NCBI GenBank assembly: GCA_965214945.1
Contig: OZ244029.1
Coordinates: forward strand, 2,604,001 to 2,668,000
Length of the DNA: 64,000 nucleotides
Direction: 5' to 3'
Origin: JAAXHB01 sp965214945
GTDB lineage: Bacteria; Actinomycetota; Acidimicrobiia; Acidimicrobiales; Aldehydirespiratoraceae
The notes beneath the pieces are model-generated. The model did not search any database. It was not told where the DNA came from and was given only the letters and a program-made list of their open reading frames with translations. Positions within the stretch are counted from its first letter, which is position 1. Each line of letters opens with the position of its first letter. Below are positions 10,181-17,514 of the stretch, piece after piece. Made by a program: the position numbers and the translations under genes.

Positions 10181-10226
10181 TAATCCACACGGGTTATCCA
10201 CAGGATGTGGACGAGTCCGTGGATAA
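10181..10226. promoter_or_regulatory. Cluster of three DnaA-box-like sites
   Basis: TTATCCACA, a perfect match to the DnaA-box consensus, is at 10194-10202 (+). TAATCCACA with one mismatch is at 10181-10189 (+). CGTGGATAA, the reverse complement of TTATCCACG with one mismatch, is at 10218-10226. The last two flank a GC-poor inverted arrangement inside otherwise GC-rich intergenic DNA. No dnaA, dnaN or gyrB is nearby, so this may be a DnaA-titration or regulatory site rather than oriC. Confidence 0.45.
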
Positions 10227-10359
10227 TCCTGCTGGTGTAGTTTCAGCTGTGTAGCGCTACAGCAACTGACGGTGGCTTAGGGCGGTGGCTCAGGGGCGCT
10301 CTCACGCGGGTGCCTTACGCGGGACACGGACGCGGGACGCAGAACCGATGAGCCTGGGC

Positions 10360-10644
10360 TCAGCGGAACTTCGTGGCTGTGATGAGTCCAGCGAGGATGA
10401 ACCCGAGGCCGATCAGCAGCACGACGTTGGACGTGTCCCACAGGACCGCCACGTAGTTGACGACGATCGTCGCCACACCCAGACCGAGAAACGAGAACAG
10501 CAGCACCGGCACCCAGATGGGGCTCCGCGGCATATCGCCGAAGCCCGTGTGCGAGGCCCGGTCGGGGGTGTAGTCCACCGGGTGCGTGCCCTTGGGGGTG
10601 ACCCGGCCGGCCCCCGACACTCGCCGCTTCACCGGTCTCGCCAT
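10360..10644 (-). CDS. crgA: CrgA-type cell-division (septation) protein
   Basis: A 94-residue protein with the hallmarks of actinobacterial CrgA: a basic N-terminus (ARPVKRRVSG), a soluble stretch with TPDR, then PIWVPVLLFSFLGLGVATIVVNYV and a second helix VVLLIGLGFILAGLITATKFR ending in the conserved basic tail. CrgA sits at the septum and interacts with FtsZ/FtsI in characterised actinomycetes. It lies 10 bp downstream of dcd in the same direction. Its presence is one of the better taxonomic hints in the window. Confidence 0.85.
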   Translation of the reverse strand: MARPVKRRVSGAGRVTPKGTHPVDYTPDRASHTGFGDMPRSPIWVPVLLFSFLGLGVATIVVNYVAVLWDTSNVVLLIGLGFILAGLITATKFR

Positions 10645-10654
10645 GTTGACGATC

Positions 10655-11230
10655 CTAGCCCGGCTGGAAGAAATTCTCCCGATAGCGCGAGGGCACCGGG
10701 CCTCGCTGGCCCAGATACTTCGACCCCAGCGAGCCCGAGCCGTAGGGCCGTTCCGCGGGTGTGGTCATCTGCTGGAAGCTGACTTGGCCGATCCGCATTC
10801 CGGGATACAGGGTGATCGGCAGATTGGCCACGTTCGAAAGCTCGAGAGTGAGCTGGCCGCGGAAGCCGGCGTCCACAAACCCCGCCGTGGAGTGGATCAG
10901 CAGCCCGAGGCGCCCCAGCGACGACTTGCCCTCGAGCCGGGCCACCAGATCATCCGGCACGGCGACCCACTCCAAGGTGGCACCCAGAACAAACTCGCCG
11001 GGATGCAGGATGAAGCACTCATCGTCGGCGCCGATCGACACCAGCGTTGTGAGCTCGGACAGGTCGCGCTTCACGTCGATGTGGCCGAGGGTGTGATTTC
11101 GGAAGACCCTGAAACTGCGGCCGAGTTTCAAGTCGATCGACGACGGCTGGATGCAGTCTTCGTCCAGAGGGTCGACGACGATGCGTCCGGCTGCAAGCGC
11201 CTCGCGAATCGAGCGGTCTGAGAGGATCAT
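10655..11230 (-). CDS. dcd: dCTP deaminase, probably DCD-DUT type
   Basis: Deaminates dCTP for dTTP synthesis. From ATG 11230 the protein has 191 residues with the conserved core RLEGKSSLGRLGLL, HSTAGFVDAGFRGQLTLELSN and the C-terminal lid YGSGSLGSKYLGQRGP. The HSTAGF(V/I)D form matches the actinobacterial/archaeal group whose members can also hydrolyse dUTP; bifunctionality is inferred, not shown. The start ATG overlaps, on the opposite strand, the likely start ATG of alaC (shared CATG at 11228-11231). Confidence 0.93.
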   Translation of the reverse strand: MILSDRSIREALAAGRIVVDPLDEDCIQPSSIDLKLGRSFRVFRNHTLGHIDVKRDLSELTTLVSIGADDECFILHPGEFVLGATLEWVAVPDDLVARLEGKSSLGRLGLLIHSTAGFVDAGFRGQLTLELSNVANLPITLYPGMRIGQVSFQQMTTPAERPYGSGSLGSKYLGQRGPVPSRYRENFFQPG

Positions 11231-12455
11231 GGCCCAGGGTCGACGCTCAACACTGCGTGCGCAGGCTAGCTTCAGGGCCGTGGAGTTCCGGCGCATCACC
11301 GGCCTGCCCCCCTACGTCTTCACGATCATCAACGACCTGAAGATCAAACAGCGCCAAGCCGGCGCTGACGTGGTGGACCTGGGCTTCGGCAACCCCGATC
11401 TGCCCTCCCCAGAACCCGCCGTCGACAAGATCAGGGAGGCGGCCCGCAACCCGCGCAACCATCGCTATTCCTCCAGCCGGGGACTGCCCGCCCTGCGGAA
11501 AGCGATGGCCCGTCTTTATGAGCATCGCTTCGGCGTGAGCCTCGATCCCGACACCGAGGTGCTCAACACGATCGGCGCCAAAGAGGGTTTCAGCCACCTC
11601 ATGTGGGTGCTGCTCGAACGCGGCGACACGTGCATGGTGCCCACTCCGAGCTACCCGATCCACATCTACGGCCCGCTGTTCGCCGGGGCGGGCATCCGTG
11701 AGGTGCCGCTAGCAGACGGCGACGAGTTCATCCAGCGGATGCATTTAACATGGCGCTACAGCCGCCCCAAGCCACGGGTGGCAGTGATCTCGTTCCCGCA
11801 TAACCCAACCACCACCTGCGTAGACCTCGACTTCATGGAGAAAGTCGTGAGCTTCGCTCGGTCTCACGACGTGCTGATCGTCCACGACAACGCCTACGCC
11901 GATCTCGGCTTCGACGGCTACCGGCCGCCGTCGATCCTGCAGGTTGAGGGCGCCAAGGAATGCGCTGTGGAGTTCTACTCCATGACCAAGTCGTATTCGA
12001 TGGCGGGCTGGCGGGTGGCCTTCATGCTCGGAAACGCCGAGGTGGTGGCTGCTTTGACGAAGCTGAAGAGCTACCTCGACTACGGATCGTTTCAGCCCAT
12101 CCAGATAGCGGCGGCCGTGACATTGCTGGGGCTGCCCGAGTACCCCGAGCAGGCCGCTTCGGTGTACCAGCGACGCCGGGACGCGCTGTGCAACGGCCTG
12201 GAGCGGATCGGCTGGCCTGTGGCGCGACCTCGGGGGACGATGTTCGTGTGGGCACCGATCCCGGAGCCCTACGCCCACCTCGGTTCCATCGACTTCGCGT
12301 CGCAGCTCGTTATCGACGCGCGGGTGGCGACCTCGCCGGGGGTCGGTTTCGGGCCCGGCGGAGAAGGCCATGTGCGCTTCGCTCTGATCGAGAACGAGCA
12401 GCGAATCAGCCAAGCGATCCGCAACCTGAGGCGCGCCCTACCCGAGCTTGATTAA
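11229..12455 (+). CDS. alaC: AlaC-type PLP aminotransferase (class I/II)
   Basis: A fold-type I aminotransferase of about 408 residues closely resembling the AlaC (glutamate-pyruvate) group. It has FRRITGLPPYVF at the N-terminus, DLGFGNPDLPSP, IGAKEGFSHLMWVLL, the PNP-contact motif SFPHNPTT, the Schiff-base Lys254 in SMTKSYSMAGWRV, and LIENEQRI near the end. Substrate specificity is inferred from similarity only. ATG 11229 overlaps the dcd start; a GTG at 11280 (VEFRRITG) is an alternative that would free 50 bp for divergent promoters. Its stop region is duplicated (next feature). Confidence 0.88.
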   Translation: MAQGRRSTLRAQASFRAVEFRRITGLPPYVFTIINDLKIKQRQAGADVVDLGFGNPDLPSPEPAVDKIREAARNPRNHRYSSSRGLPALRKAMARLYEHRFGVSLDPDTEVLNTIGAKEGFSHLMWVLLERGDTCMVPTPSYPIHIYGPLFAGAGIREVPLADGDEFIQRMHLTWRYSRPKPRVAVISFPHNPTTTCVDLDFMEKVVSFARSHDVLIVHDNAYADLGFDGYRPPSILQVEGAKECAVEFYSMTKSYSMAGWRVAFMLGNAEVVAALTKLKSYLDYGSFQPIQIAAAVTLLGLPEYPEQAASVYQRRRDALCNGLERIGWPVARPRGTMFVWAPIPEPYAHLGSIDFASQLVIDARVATSPGVGFGPGGEGHVRFALIENEQRISQAIRNLRRALPELD

Positions 12456-12473
12456 GGCCCGAGCTTGATTAAG
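12441..12473. repeat. 16-bp repeat duplicating the alaC stop codon
   Basis: The element cccgagcttgattaag occurs at 12441-12456, containing the true TAA stop at 12453-12455, and again identically at 12458-12473 with a second TAA. Confidence 0.95.
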
Positions 12474-12487
12474 ATTCAGACCGCCCG

Positions 12488-12558
12488 GCGGGTGTAGTTC
12501 AATGGTAGAACATCAGCTTCCCAAGCTGAGAATGCGAGTTCGATTCTCGTCATCCGCT
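12488..12558 (+). tRNA. tRNA-Gly (anticodon CCC)
   Basis: The acceptor stem GCGGGTG pairs with CATCCGC, the D-arm is TAGTTCAATGGTAGAA, the anticodon stem-loop TCAGC-TTCCCAA-GCTGA reads CCC, and the T-arm is GCGAGTTCGATTCTCGT. The discriminator base is T. CCA is not encoded. It sits 15 bp past the duplicated alaC stop. Confidence 0.95.
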
Positions 12559-12564
12559 CTTCGA

Positions 12565-12599
12565 TCCTCGATGAATCTGAGGGTCACTCCTCGATGAAT
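12565..12599. repeat. 12-bp repeat at the acyl-CoA ligase stop
   Basis: The element tcctcgatgaat is present at 12565-12576 and 12588-12599. The second lies in the last codons of the ligase (stop complement at 12584-12586) and the first lies downstream of it on the minus strand. Confidence 0.8.
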
Positions 12600-14380
12600 A
12601 TGTTGTCGTCCGCGCCCTGGAGCACCCGTTTGAGGATCTTGCCTGCGGCGTTGCGGGGCAGAGGCTCGGTGCGTACCTCCCAATGTCTGGGCACCTTCAT
12701 GTCGGCCAGAGTCTCGCCCACCCAGGACTCGAGCCGCGCGGCCAACTGCGCCGCTCCGGCATGGGGTTGGAGCCCGGCATCGGGTTGAAGCCCGGCATCT
12801 GTTGGCACTCCAGTATCGGGTGCCAGCCCGGCATCGGGTTGGAGCCCGGCATCGGGTTGAAGCACTACCACCGCTTTGACCTGTTGTCCTAGCTCGCGGT
12901 GGTCCACCCCGAACACCGCCGACTCCAGCACTTGGGGGTGGGCGTCGAGGCGGTTCTCGACCTCGGCGGGGTAGATGTTCTCCCCGCCTCGGATGATGAG
13001 GTCGCTGCGCCGGCCAGTTAGAAAAAGCAGCCCGTCGGCGAGGTGGCCGTGGTCGCCGGTGCGCAGCCAGCCGTCGCGGATGGTCTCGGCAGTGGCGGCG
13101 GGATCATTCCAATAGCCCGGAGTCACCACGGGGCCGCGGATGCAGACATTGCCGACTGTTCCGTCGGGAAGCTCGCGCCAGTCGTCGTCGGTGATGCGCA
13201 CTTCTACGGTGGGTAGGGCATGGCCCACCGAGTCGGGATGGCGGCGCAGCACATCATCGGAGGCACTTGTGGCCAGGCCCGAACTCTCCGTGAGGCCATA
13301 GCCGACGCTCACATCGGCGCGGGCGCTGGGCAGCGCGGCCCGGCATGCCTGCTGTAACTCCGGCGACCACACCGAGCCTCCGCCCCCGACGGAGATCACC
13401 GAGGACGTGTCGTAGTCGGCCAGCCTGGGGTGCTCCACCAGCCTCCATATCTGTGTGGTGACCCCGCCCCAGCGCGCGATCCGGTGCTCTTCGGTGAGCT
13501 TCAGGATCTTCTCGGGGTCGAAGCGTCCGGTGGTCCAGACGTGTCCTGAGCCGGAGGCGACCGCAGTCACAGCGCAGGCGTGCAGGCCAGAGACGTGGAA
13601 CAGCGGGCTGCAGGCCAGGGCCGGACCGGGCGCGAAAGGGTAAGCACCAGGGAAGCGGACGGCTTTGCGCGCGCCGATTATGAACGCGCAGCTCAAATAC
13701 GCGAGGAAGTTGCGGTGTGTTTGTATCGCGCCTCGGGGCCGTCCGGTGGTGCCCGAGGTGAACAGGATCGCGGCCGGGTCGTCGGGAGCGATGGCGACAT
13801 CGGGCAGCGAAGCGCCGCCGTAGGCGGTTAGCAGATCATCGAAACGGACGCGCGCGGCGCTCTCGGAAGCAGGCAGCGGGCAGCCTGCGTCTATTGCAAC
13901 CACCGGCACGCCCGGGTCTGTCGCCAGACGCTCCAGGCGGCGGCGGTCGGCGAGCAGCACGGTCGGCTGGGTGAGTTCGACGGCGTAGCGGATCTCGTCG
14001 CCCTTCCACCAACCGTTCATGGCCACGGCGACGGCGCCGGCGCTGACCGTTCCCCAGAATCCCTGGATCCAGGCGGGCTGGTTGGCGCCGAGCAGGCCGA
14101 CCCGGTCTCCGGGGCCGACGCCGAAACGGTCCGTCAGGCCGGCAGCAACGGCCGCGGCGTGGGCGACGTTCTCGGTGAAGCTGGCGCAGCGGCCGTCGTC
14201 GAAGACGTAGTAGCGGCCCGACCCGTCACCTCCGTGGCCGGCGGAAGCGGCCAGCAGGCTGCGAAGGTCGCGGTGAGGGCTGTTCACCACGTCCATCTCC
14301 TGGCCCAGCACAGTCTTTCGTGCGATCTCGAAGAACCCGCCCGGCTCGGTGAGTAGCGCGTCGGCCTCGGCAACGGACAT
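12584..14380 (-). CDS. AMP-forming acyl-CoA synthetase (FadD-like)
   Basis: An ANL-superfamily ligase that activates a carboxylic acid to its CoA ester. From ATG 14380 it has 598 residues. It has the ATP motif LFTSGTTGRPRG, the GYGLTESSG adenylation motif, the hinge/aspartate region WLRTGDHGHL, LTGRRSDLIIRGGENIYP, and the C-terminal catalytic lysine in PRNAAGKILKR. Between the two domains the C-terminal part carries six in-frame copies of a 6-residue unit (L-Q-P-D-A-G and variants) that no family member needs. Upstream ATG codons exist up to 14530, but the added residues are not family-like. Confidence 0.9.
   Translation of the reverse strand: MSVAEADALLTEPGGFFEIARKTVLGQEMDVVNSPHRDLRSLLAASAGHGGDGSGRYYVFDDGRCASFTENVAHAAAVAAGLTDRFGVGPGDRVGLLGANQPAWIQGFWGTVSAGAVAVAMNGWWKGDEIRYAVELTQPTVLLADRRRLERLATDPGVPVVAIDAGCPLPASESAARVRFDDLLTAYGGASLPDVAIAPDDPAAILFTSGTTGRPRGAIQTHRNFLAYLSCAFIIGARKAVRFPGAYPFAPGPALACSPLFHVSGLHACAVTAVASGSGHVWTTGRFDPEKILKLTEEHRIARWGGVTTQIWRLVEHPRLADYDTSSVISVGGGGSVWSPELQQACRAALPSARADVSVGYGLTESSGLATSASDDVLRRHPDSVGHALPTVEVRITDDDWRELPDGTVGNVCIRGPVVTPGYWNDPAATAETIRDGWLRTGDHGHLADGLLFLTGRRSDLIIRGGENIYPAEVENRLDAHPQVLESAVFGVDHRELGQQVKAVVVLQPDAGLQPDAGLAPDTGVPTDAGLQPDAGLQPHAGAAQLAARLESWVGETLADMKVPRHWEVRTEPLPRNAAGKILKRVLQGADDNIFIEE
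12757..12862 (-). repeat. Six in-frame 18-bp repeats in the acyl-CoA ligase
   Basis: About six copies of an 18-bp unit encode LQPDAG, LQPDAG, LAPDTG, VPTDAG, LQPDAG and LQPHAG in a row. The insertion sits in a surface loop of the C-terminal domain. Confidence 0.9.
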
Positions 14381-14509
14381 GACTGGGCTGGCTGTCACTG
14401 CGGTGACACTATCCGCTTGCCCGGCTACCATCCCCCGTGTCGTGCCCGGCTGAGAGCGACCCCCTGAGGCGAATGCGGCAGCCACCTGAGTGCCACCATC
14501 GACGTCGAT

Positions 14510-14545
14510 CATCAGGCAGCTCGCGGACATCAGGCAGCTCGCGGA
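14510..14545 (+). repeat. Perfect 18-bp tandem repeat before the MaoC-like gene
   Basis: The unit catcaggcagctcgcgga at 14510-14527 is repeated exactly at 14528-14545, just upstream of the preferred start of the next gene. If an earlier start is used it encodes RQLADIRQLA. Confidence 0.95.
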
Positions 14546-14558
14546 ATCGGGTGTGCGG

Positions 14559-15590
14559 ATGATTCCGCTCGACGGCCCCTTCTACGACCGGCTCAGGGTG
14601 GGCGAGGAGCTGCCCCGCCAGCCCTCGGTCGTCATCGACGAGGGCATGGCCGCGCTCTACCAGTCGATGATGGGAGAACGGCTGGCTATGGCACTCGACC
14701 ACGCAACCAGCCAGAGCGTCACCGGAAGGCCCGGCCGGCTGGCCAGCCCCGGTCTGGTGATGCAGCTCTCAATCGGGCAGAGCACCACGATCAGCCGGCG
14801 GGCGATCGCCAACCTCTTCTACCGCAACGTTCGGCTGCTGCGGCCGGTGTTCATCGGGGAGTCGCTGGCCACCACCGTGACTGTTGCGGCTCTAGCCGAC
14901 GGACGGACACGACCGGGCCGGGCCCATCGGGGCAAGGTGCTGGTCGATATCGTCTCCAGCGCCGACGGCGAACCAGCCGTTCGCTACCAGCGGGCGCCGC
15001 TGCTTCCCCAAAGCGGTGAGATCCAACCCGGCCACACCGATGATCTGGGCCGGAAGCCGGGGCTGGACTTGAACTCCTACGCCAGACTGGTTCCCGCCAA
15101 CTGGGACTTCGGGTCGCTGGGACCCGCAACCGACTGGCAGGTCGGCGCCAGCGTCATCGACCCCGCCCGCGACGTGATCGACAGTGCTTTGGCGCTGGTC
15201 CGCCTCACCCACAACCTGGCGATGATCCACCGCGACGCCGCCTGCTCCCCCTACCCGGAGCGGCTGGTGTACGGCGGCCATGTGGTGGGACTAGCCCAGG
15301 CCTCGCTGTCGCGGGTGTTGCCCGGCATGGCCACAGTGGTGGGCTGGCACAACTGCGACCACACCGGCCCTGCCTTCGAAGACGATCTGGTCTCGTTCCG
15401 CCACACCCTCCTCGGCGTGTCTCCCGCCGGCGCAGGCCGGGTCTTCGCCGTGCGGGTCGAAGGCTTCGCCCACCGGGACAGCGCTCGCGAGGCAAGCCCG
15501 ACCGGACACGGCGCCGAGTCCGCCGAGGCTGCTAAGGCTCCATCGGTCGCCAGAATCCTCGACTGGACCGTGCTGGCGGCAGCACCGTGA
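14559..15590 (+). CDS. MaoC-like double-hotdog protein
   Basis: A 343-residue protein with two hotdog halves, similar to MaoC-type dehydratases/thioesterase-fold proteins acting on acyl-CoAs. The first half includes YDRLRVGEELPRQP and NLFYRNVRLLRPVFIGES. The second includes LTHNLAMIHRDA and ERLVYGGHVVGLAQASLSRVLPG, the latter resembling the hydratase-2 substrate loop. The GTG or ATG near 14553-14559 gives a family-like N-terminus; the longer frame from 14490 includes the 18-bp tandem repeat. It is divergent from the acyl-CoA ligase, supporting a shared role in acyl-CoA metabolism. The exact reaction is unknown. Confidence 0.7.
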   Translation: MIPLDGPFYDRLRVGEELPRQPSVVIDEGMAALYQSMMGERLAMALDHATSQSVTGRPGRLASPGLVMQLSIGQSTTISRRAIANLFYRNVRLLRPVFIGESLATTVTVAALADGRTRPGRAHRGKVLVDIVSSADGEPAVRYQRAPLLPQSGEIQPGHTDDLGRKPGLDLNSYARLVPANWDFGSLGPATDWQVGASVIDPARDVIDSALALVRLTHNLAMIHRDAACSPYPERLVYGGHVVGLAQASLSRVLPGMATVVGWHNCDHTGPAFEDDLVSFRHTLLGVSPAGAGRVFAVRVEGFAHRDSAREASPTGHGAESAEAAKAPSVARILDWTVLAAAP

Positions 15591-15608
15591 CCAACCCCGA
15601 GCCGATAC

Positions 15609-17441
15609 TCACGGGCCGGCGACGGCGGTGACCGTTTCGCTGGGTGAACTCCAGCCGCTATCGTTGCCGGCGCGGACCTGGACGTCGTAGGCCCTGCCTC
15701 TGGTGATACCTCCGAGTTCATAACTGGTAGAGAGCTCATAAGCGGTAGTGGTCGCGCTGGTGGCGAAGCTCTTCCATGGCCGCCACTCCGTTTCGCCCTC
15801 GAATCGGAGCCGAAATTGGTAGCGGGTGATTGTGGGATCGTCCGGGTAGTTCCAGGCAAGTGCGATTGCCCCATACTGTTCGTCCCTGGCCTCGAGGACT
15901 GTGGATGCCTTGAGGCCTGTGGGTCGCGAGGGAGACATTCCCTCTGTCAGGCCGACTATCCGGAACGGCGGCCCGGCGCCTAACTCCCGCACCCGCTCGA
16001 CCAGTTCGCTCTGAGCCTCAGCCCGGGCATCCGAAGATTCCGACTTCCCTAAAAACAAGGAGGGGGCATTCCGGCTGTTCCAATCGTTCCAGAGTTCAGC
16101 AAGCTGGGCGGCCGTGTCCGGGTGCTCATCGATCAGGTTGTGCGTCTCTCCGGGGTCGTTACGCAGGTCAAAAAGAGCGGCCTCCTCCATAAAGCCAACA
16201 TCACGAAAGCCAACATCACGGATAAGCTTGAAATCACCCGCCCGCACGGCGTACCTGGTGTTGGACCTATTGGTGTGCCACAAGCGCCAGAAGAGCACTT
16301 CATGGGGAGGGCCCGACGCCGTCCCTCGGATGAACGGGTCGAGATTGACTCCGTCCAAAGGCACCTCAGACAACCCATTATCTGGCACTGCACCGGCCAA
16401 GGCGAGAACAGTGGCGGTGATATCCAAACTGACCACGGGCAGATCGAAGGTCTCTCCCGCAGGCCATCGCGCGGGCCACGAAGCCAGGAAAGGCACACGT
16501 ATTCCGCCTTCCGTGAGGTAGGATTTCCCTCCTCTGAATGGGGCGTTGTCTGACCATCCAAGTACCGCGCCTCCGTTGTCACTTAGGAAGAAGGTCACCG
16601 TGTTCTCCCATTCGCCGGACTCTTTCAGCGCCGACATCAGAAGTCCCAAGTTTGTGTCCAGCGAATCGATCATAGCCAGATATATGCGCCGTTTCGGGTC
16701 ATCCACATGGCTGTACTTGTTGATGAGGCCGGAAGGTGCCTGCAGGGGCTCATGCGGGGCGTTATAGGAGAGGAACAGGAAGAATGGCTCGTCTCGTTCG
16801 TCACTGACGAATTCGATGGCACGGTCGGTGAGCGCGTCAGTCAGATAGCCGGAGAATTCGCCGCTTCCTCGGTCTTCGCTGAGAGGCTGCAGGAGCTCGT
16901 GAAACGGAGTAGCGGTTGTATCGACTCGATAGTAGTCATGTTCGCCGCCGCTGAAGCCGAAGAATGAGTCAAATCCGCGGTTGAGTGGATGAAAGACTGG
17001 CGCAGCACCCAGGTGCCATTTGCCGATGACCCCCGAGTAATAGCCGAACTCCTTCAGGCGGGAGGCGATGGTCTTCTCCGACAGCGGAAGGCCATGGTTG
17101 TCATCTGAAGGTGCGTACAACAAGTTGGTTTCGAACCCGAGACGCGCCGGGTGGCGGCCTGTCATGAGACCCGCGTTTGACGGGCCGCATCTTGAGTTGG
17201 CGACGTAGCCGTTGGAGAAGATGACGCCCTCTCGTGCCAGCCGGTCTATGTTTGGGGTGATGATGTCGGTGGCACCGTTATAGCTCACATCATTGTACCC
17301 CAGGTCGTCCACCAGAATCAGCAGAATATTCGGCGGGCCGTCAGCCCCACCAGCCTCAGCGCCAGGGTTGGATGAACAGGCTGCCTGGATGCTCATGAGA
17401 GCAATAACGCAGATCAGCCAGATTCGTCGGAGAGCAGACAC
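15609..17441 (-). CDS. Secreted lipoprotein sulfatase with C-terminal fibronectin III domain
   Basis: An alkaline-phosphatase-fold sulfatase of about 610 residues. It begins with a signal peptide and lipobox (IQAAC) and so should be anchored outside the membrane. Recognisable parts are NILLILVDDLGYNDVS (metal Asp pair), the modification-site region NSRCGPSNAGLMTGRHP with Cys85, GKWHLG, FLSDNGG, and a C-terminal fibronectin III-like domain from about residue 505. The formylglycine motif should be C-x-P-x-R, but here Arg is Asn. GTG 17441 is the likely start; the frame also continues upstream through a poly-G tract to 17534. The base composition looks AT-richer than its neighbours. Confidence 0.88.
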   Translation of the reverse strand: MSALRRIWLICVIALMSIQAACSSNPGAEAGGADGPPNILLILVDDLGYNDVSYNGATDIITPNIDRLAREGVIFSNGYVANSRCGPSNAGLMTGRHPARLGFETNLLYAPSDDNHGLPLSEKTIASRLKEFGYYSGVIGKWHLGAAPVFHPLNRGFDSFFGFSGGEHDYYRVDTTATPFHELLQPLSEDRGSGEFSGYLTDALTDRAIEFVSDERDEPFFLFLSYNAPHEPLQAPSGLINKYSHVDDPKRRIYLAMIDSLDTNLGLLMSALKESGEWENTVTFFLSDNGGAVLGWSDNAPFRGGKSYLTEGGIRVPFLASWPARWPAGETFDLPVVSLDITATVLALAGAVPDNGLSEVPLDGVNLDPFIRGTASGPPHEVLFWRLWHTNRSNTRYAVRAGDFKLIRDVGFRDVGFMEEAALFDLRNDPGETHNLIDEHPDTAAQLAELWNDWNSRNAPSLFLGKSESSDARAEAQSELVERVRELGAGPPFRIVGLTEGMSPSRPTGLKASTVLEARDEQYGAIALAWNYPDDPTITRYQFRLRFEGETEWRPWKSFATSATTTAYELSTSYELGGITRGRAYDVQVRAGNDSGWSSPSETVTAVAGP

Positions 17442-17470
17442 CTGATGAAGCTTAGGCAGATCTGCAGCAG

Positions 17471-17484
17471 CCCCCCCCCCCCCC
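17471..17484. repeat. 14-nt poly-C homopolymer between sulfatase and P450 genes
   Basis: Fourteen consecutive C residues (G on the minus strand) lie 30 bp before the sulfatase GTG and 31-49 bp before the P450 start. It is the longest homopolymer in the window and a potential slippage site. Confidence 0.95.
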
Positions 17485-17514
17485 GGCGGCAGCGACGAGA
17501 CCGGCACGGTCGGT

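Noticed and set aside
14431..14530. Upstream start codons of the acyl-CoA ligase
   Set aside because: They add residues not seen in the family; ATG 14380 gives a normal N-terminus.
15251..15874. Minus-strand frame across the MaoC-like gene and sulfatase end
   Set aside because: It overlaps two well-supported genes and lacks any recognisable domain.
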